From DATAMF01 sp964472565 (GTDB taxonomy: Bacteria; Chloroflexota; Anaerolineae; Aggregatilineales; Aggregatilineaceae), in contig CAYYNB010000273.1 in assembly GCA_964472565.1 (NCBI GenBank), forward strand, positions 1 through 5,214: a DNA stretch of 5,214 bases, given 5' to 3'. Of the stretch, positions 4,051-5,214 are shown piece after piece. Numbering within the stretch: the first letter of the stretch is position 1; each line of letters starts with the position of its first letter. The translations under genes were made by a program, and so were the position numbers. Below the pieces are notes generated by a model. It did no database searches. It was not told the origin of the DNA and saw only the letters and a program-made list of their open reading frames with translations.

Positions 4051-5214
4051 ATGTCTGCGATCACAGTGGAAGTTCTGATTCTGGTGGTACTGATTATGCT
4101 GAACGGCGTGTTTGCACTGTCGGAGATGGCGGTGGTTTCGGCGCGGCGTGCCCGGCTTTTGGAGCGGGCGAACAAGGGTGAAAAAGGTGCCCAGGCGGCG
4201 CTCGAACTGGTGGAAGCACCGGACCAGTTTCTTTCGACGGTGCAGGTCGGGATCACGCTGGTGGGGATTCTGGCCGGGGCGTTCGGCGGGGCGACGCTGA
4301 GCGAAGTGGTCGGCCAGCAGTTGAATGCATGGATCGCGCCGTATGGTGAAACGGCGGCTTTCGTGCTGGTGGTGATGCTGATCACGTACTGTTCGCTGGT
4401 GATGGGCGAACTGGTCCCGAAGCGGCTGGCGCTGCAAAACCCGGAAGGGATTGCCAGCCGGGTTGCCAGACCGATGCAGCGGCTGTCGCGCCTCACTTTT
4501 CCGCTGGTCCGGCTGTTGAGCGCTTCGACGAACGGGGTGGTGCGGCTGCTCGGTGTGGGCGCGAGCGCGGCGCAGGCGGTGACGGAAGAGGAAATCCGGC
4601 TGATGATCGAAGAGGGGACCGAAGCGGGCGTGTTTGAAGAAGCCGAACAGGATATGGTGGAAAGTATTCTGCGGCTGGATATGCGGCGGGCGGCGGGGCT
4701 GATGACGCCGCATACAGAAATTGTGTGGCTGGATGTGGATGATGCCGTGGAAGCGGTGGGGCGCAAGATCGCGGAGTCGGGGCATTCGACTTTTCCGGTA
4801 GGTCGGGGCAGCCTGGATAAGCTGGTGGGCGTGATCGAAAGTAAGGATTTGCTGAGTCCGGTGATTGCCGGGCAGGGGTTGGACCTGGAACGGCGCGCCC
4901 GCCCGCCGGTTTATGTGCCGGAATCGGCTCCGGCGTCGGCGATTGTGGAACTGCTGAAACAATGCCGGATGGTGATGGTGATCGATGAACACGGCGGCAT
5001 TCAGGGGCTGATTACGGAACATGATCTGCTGGAAGCAATTGTGGGCGAGATACCGGAACCCGGCGATCTGCCGCAGGTGGTGCAGCGGGAAGATGGATCG
5101 TGGCTGGTGGATGGCCTGTTGGGGATTGATGACCTGCTGGAACAGATTGGAGTCGAGCGGCAGGCCGATGAGGACTGGGGCGGGTATCAGACGGTGGGCG
5201 GGCTGGTGATGCAG
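4051..5214 (+). CDS. CNNM/CorC/HlyC-type protein (DUF21 + CBS pair), 3' truncated by the window
   Basis: The frame is open from ATG 4051 to the last base (388 codons), with no stop in the window. An N-terminal DUF21/CNNM membrane domain spans about residues 4-170, with the family signatures ALSEMAVVSARRARL (22-36), FLSTVQVGITLVGILAG (60-76) and MGELVPKRLAL (118-128). Then come the TEEEIRLMIEEG stretch (178-189) and helix EQDMVESILRLD. A CBS pair follows at about 214-335, entered at LMTPH (217-221) and closed by VIDEHGGIQGLITEHDLLEAIVGEI (310-334). After it starts the CorC_HlyC (transporter-associated) domain (DGSWLVDGLLGIDDL, 348-362). These proteins are implicated in Mg2+ (and Co2+) efflux, with the CBS pair as the nucleotide-sensing part; 'hemolysin' is an old label. 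Full-length members are usually about 420-450 residues, so about 40-60 residues are probably missing on the right. It is transcribed divergently from the response regulator. Confidence 0.93.
   Translation, partial: MSAITVEVLILVVLIMLNGVFALSEMAVVSARRARLLERANKGEKGAQAALELVEAPDQFLSTVQVGITLVGILAGAFGGATLSEVVGQQLNAWIAPYGETAAFVLVVMLITYCSLVMGELVPKRLALQNPEGIASRVARPMQRLSRLTFPLVRLLSASTNGVVRLLGVGASAAQAVTEEEIRLMIEEGTEAGVFEEAEQDMVESILRLDMRRAAGLMTPHTEIVWLDVDDAVEAVGRKIAESGHSTFPVGRGSLDKLVGVIESKDLLSPVIAGQGLDLERRARPPVYVPESAPASAIVELLKQCRMVMVIDEHGGIQGLITEHDLLEAIVGEIPEPGDLPQVVQREDGSWLVDGLLGIDDLLEQIGVERQADEDWGGYQTVGGLVMQ

Noticed and set aside
3909..4766. Minus-strand frame opposite the CNNM/CorC-type gene
   Set aside because: The Ser/Thr/Ala-rich low-complexity translation is the complement of a gene with clear DUF21 and CBS motifs.
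4003..5022. 339-codon minus-strand frame opposite the CNNM/CorC-type gene
   Set aside because: The His/Arg/Gln/Pro-rich translation is a shadow of the real plus-strand gene.
1..5214. CRISPR array, tRNA, rRNA or insertion sequence
   Set aside because: I saw no regularly spaced repeats of CRISPR size, no tRNA-like cloverleaf, no rRNA segment and no transposase gene in either strand.

Overview
The window looks like a chromosomal segment of a fairly GC-rich bacterium. I favour Chloroflexota (an Anaerolineae-like lineage). That rests on memory of similar proteins, not on a search: a short TPR-like N-terminus joined to a Pro/Ala linker and membrane segments, a stand-alone receiver domain, and a dispersed C/G-rich palindromic repeat. 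The phylum is an inference at moderate to low confidence.

Layout. Positions 1-180 are open on the plus strand and may be the 3' end of a gene running in from the left, but its last part is the palindromic repeat. An AT-rich gene-free stretch follows (about 172-242). Four genes then run on the minus strand, in transcription order: a single-domain response regulator (3904-3524), a 339-residue four-helix membrane protein with a TPR-like N-terminus and three DPFAS repeats (3498-2479), a shorter paralogue of that membrane protein (2371-1655), and a GT39/PMT-type membrane glycosyltransferase (1658-243). Spacings are 25 bp, 107 bp and a 4-bp GTGA overlap, so this is probably one operon or two linked units. 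A 131-146 bp divergent intergenic region carries plausible promoters for both directions plus short direct and inverted repeats. A CNNM/CorC/HlyC-type gene (DUF21 plus CBS pair) starts at 4051 on the plus strand and runs off the right edge.

How the genes may work together. The response regulator has no output domain, so it would signal by protein contact. The two paralogous membrane proteins have the same order of helices and loops, with two extracytoplasmic loops, and are not recognised as a named family. The glycosyltransferase is translationally coupled to the second paralogue. Its family transfers sugars from polyprenyl-phosphate donors on the outer face of the membrane. An envelope-related module is a reasonable inference but is not proven by the sequence.

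Most notable: the tandem paralogues with an unassigned four-helix fold; two copies of a perfect 10-bp-arm palindrome repeat flanking the paralogue-glycosyltransferase unit; and a receiver domain whose conserved Lys-Pro is Lys-Gln.
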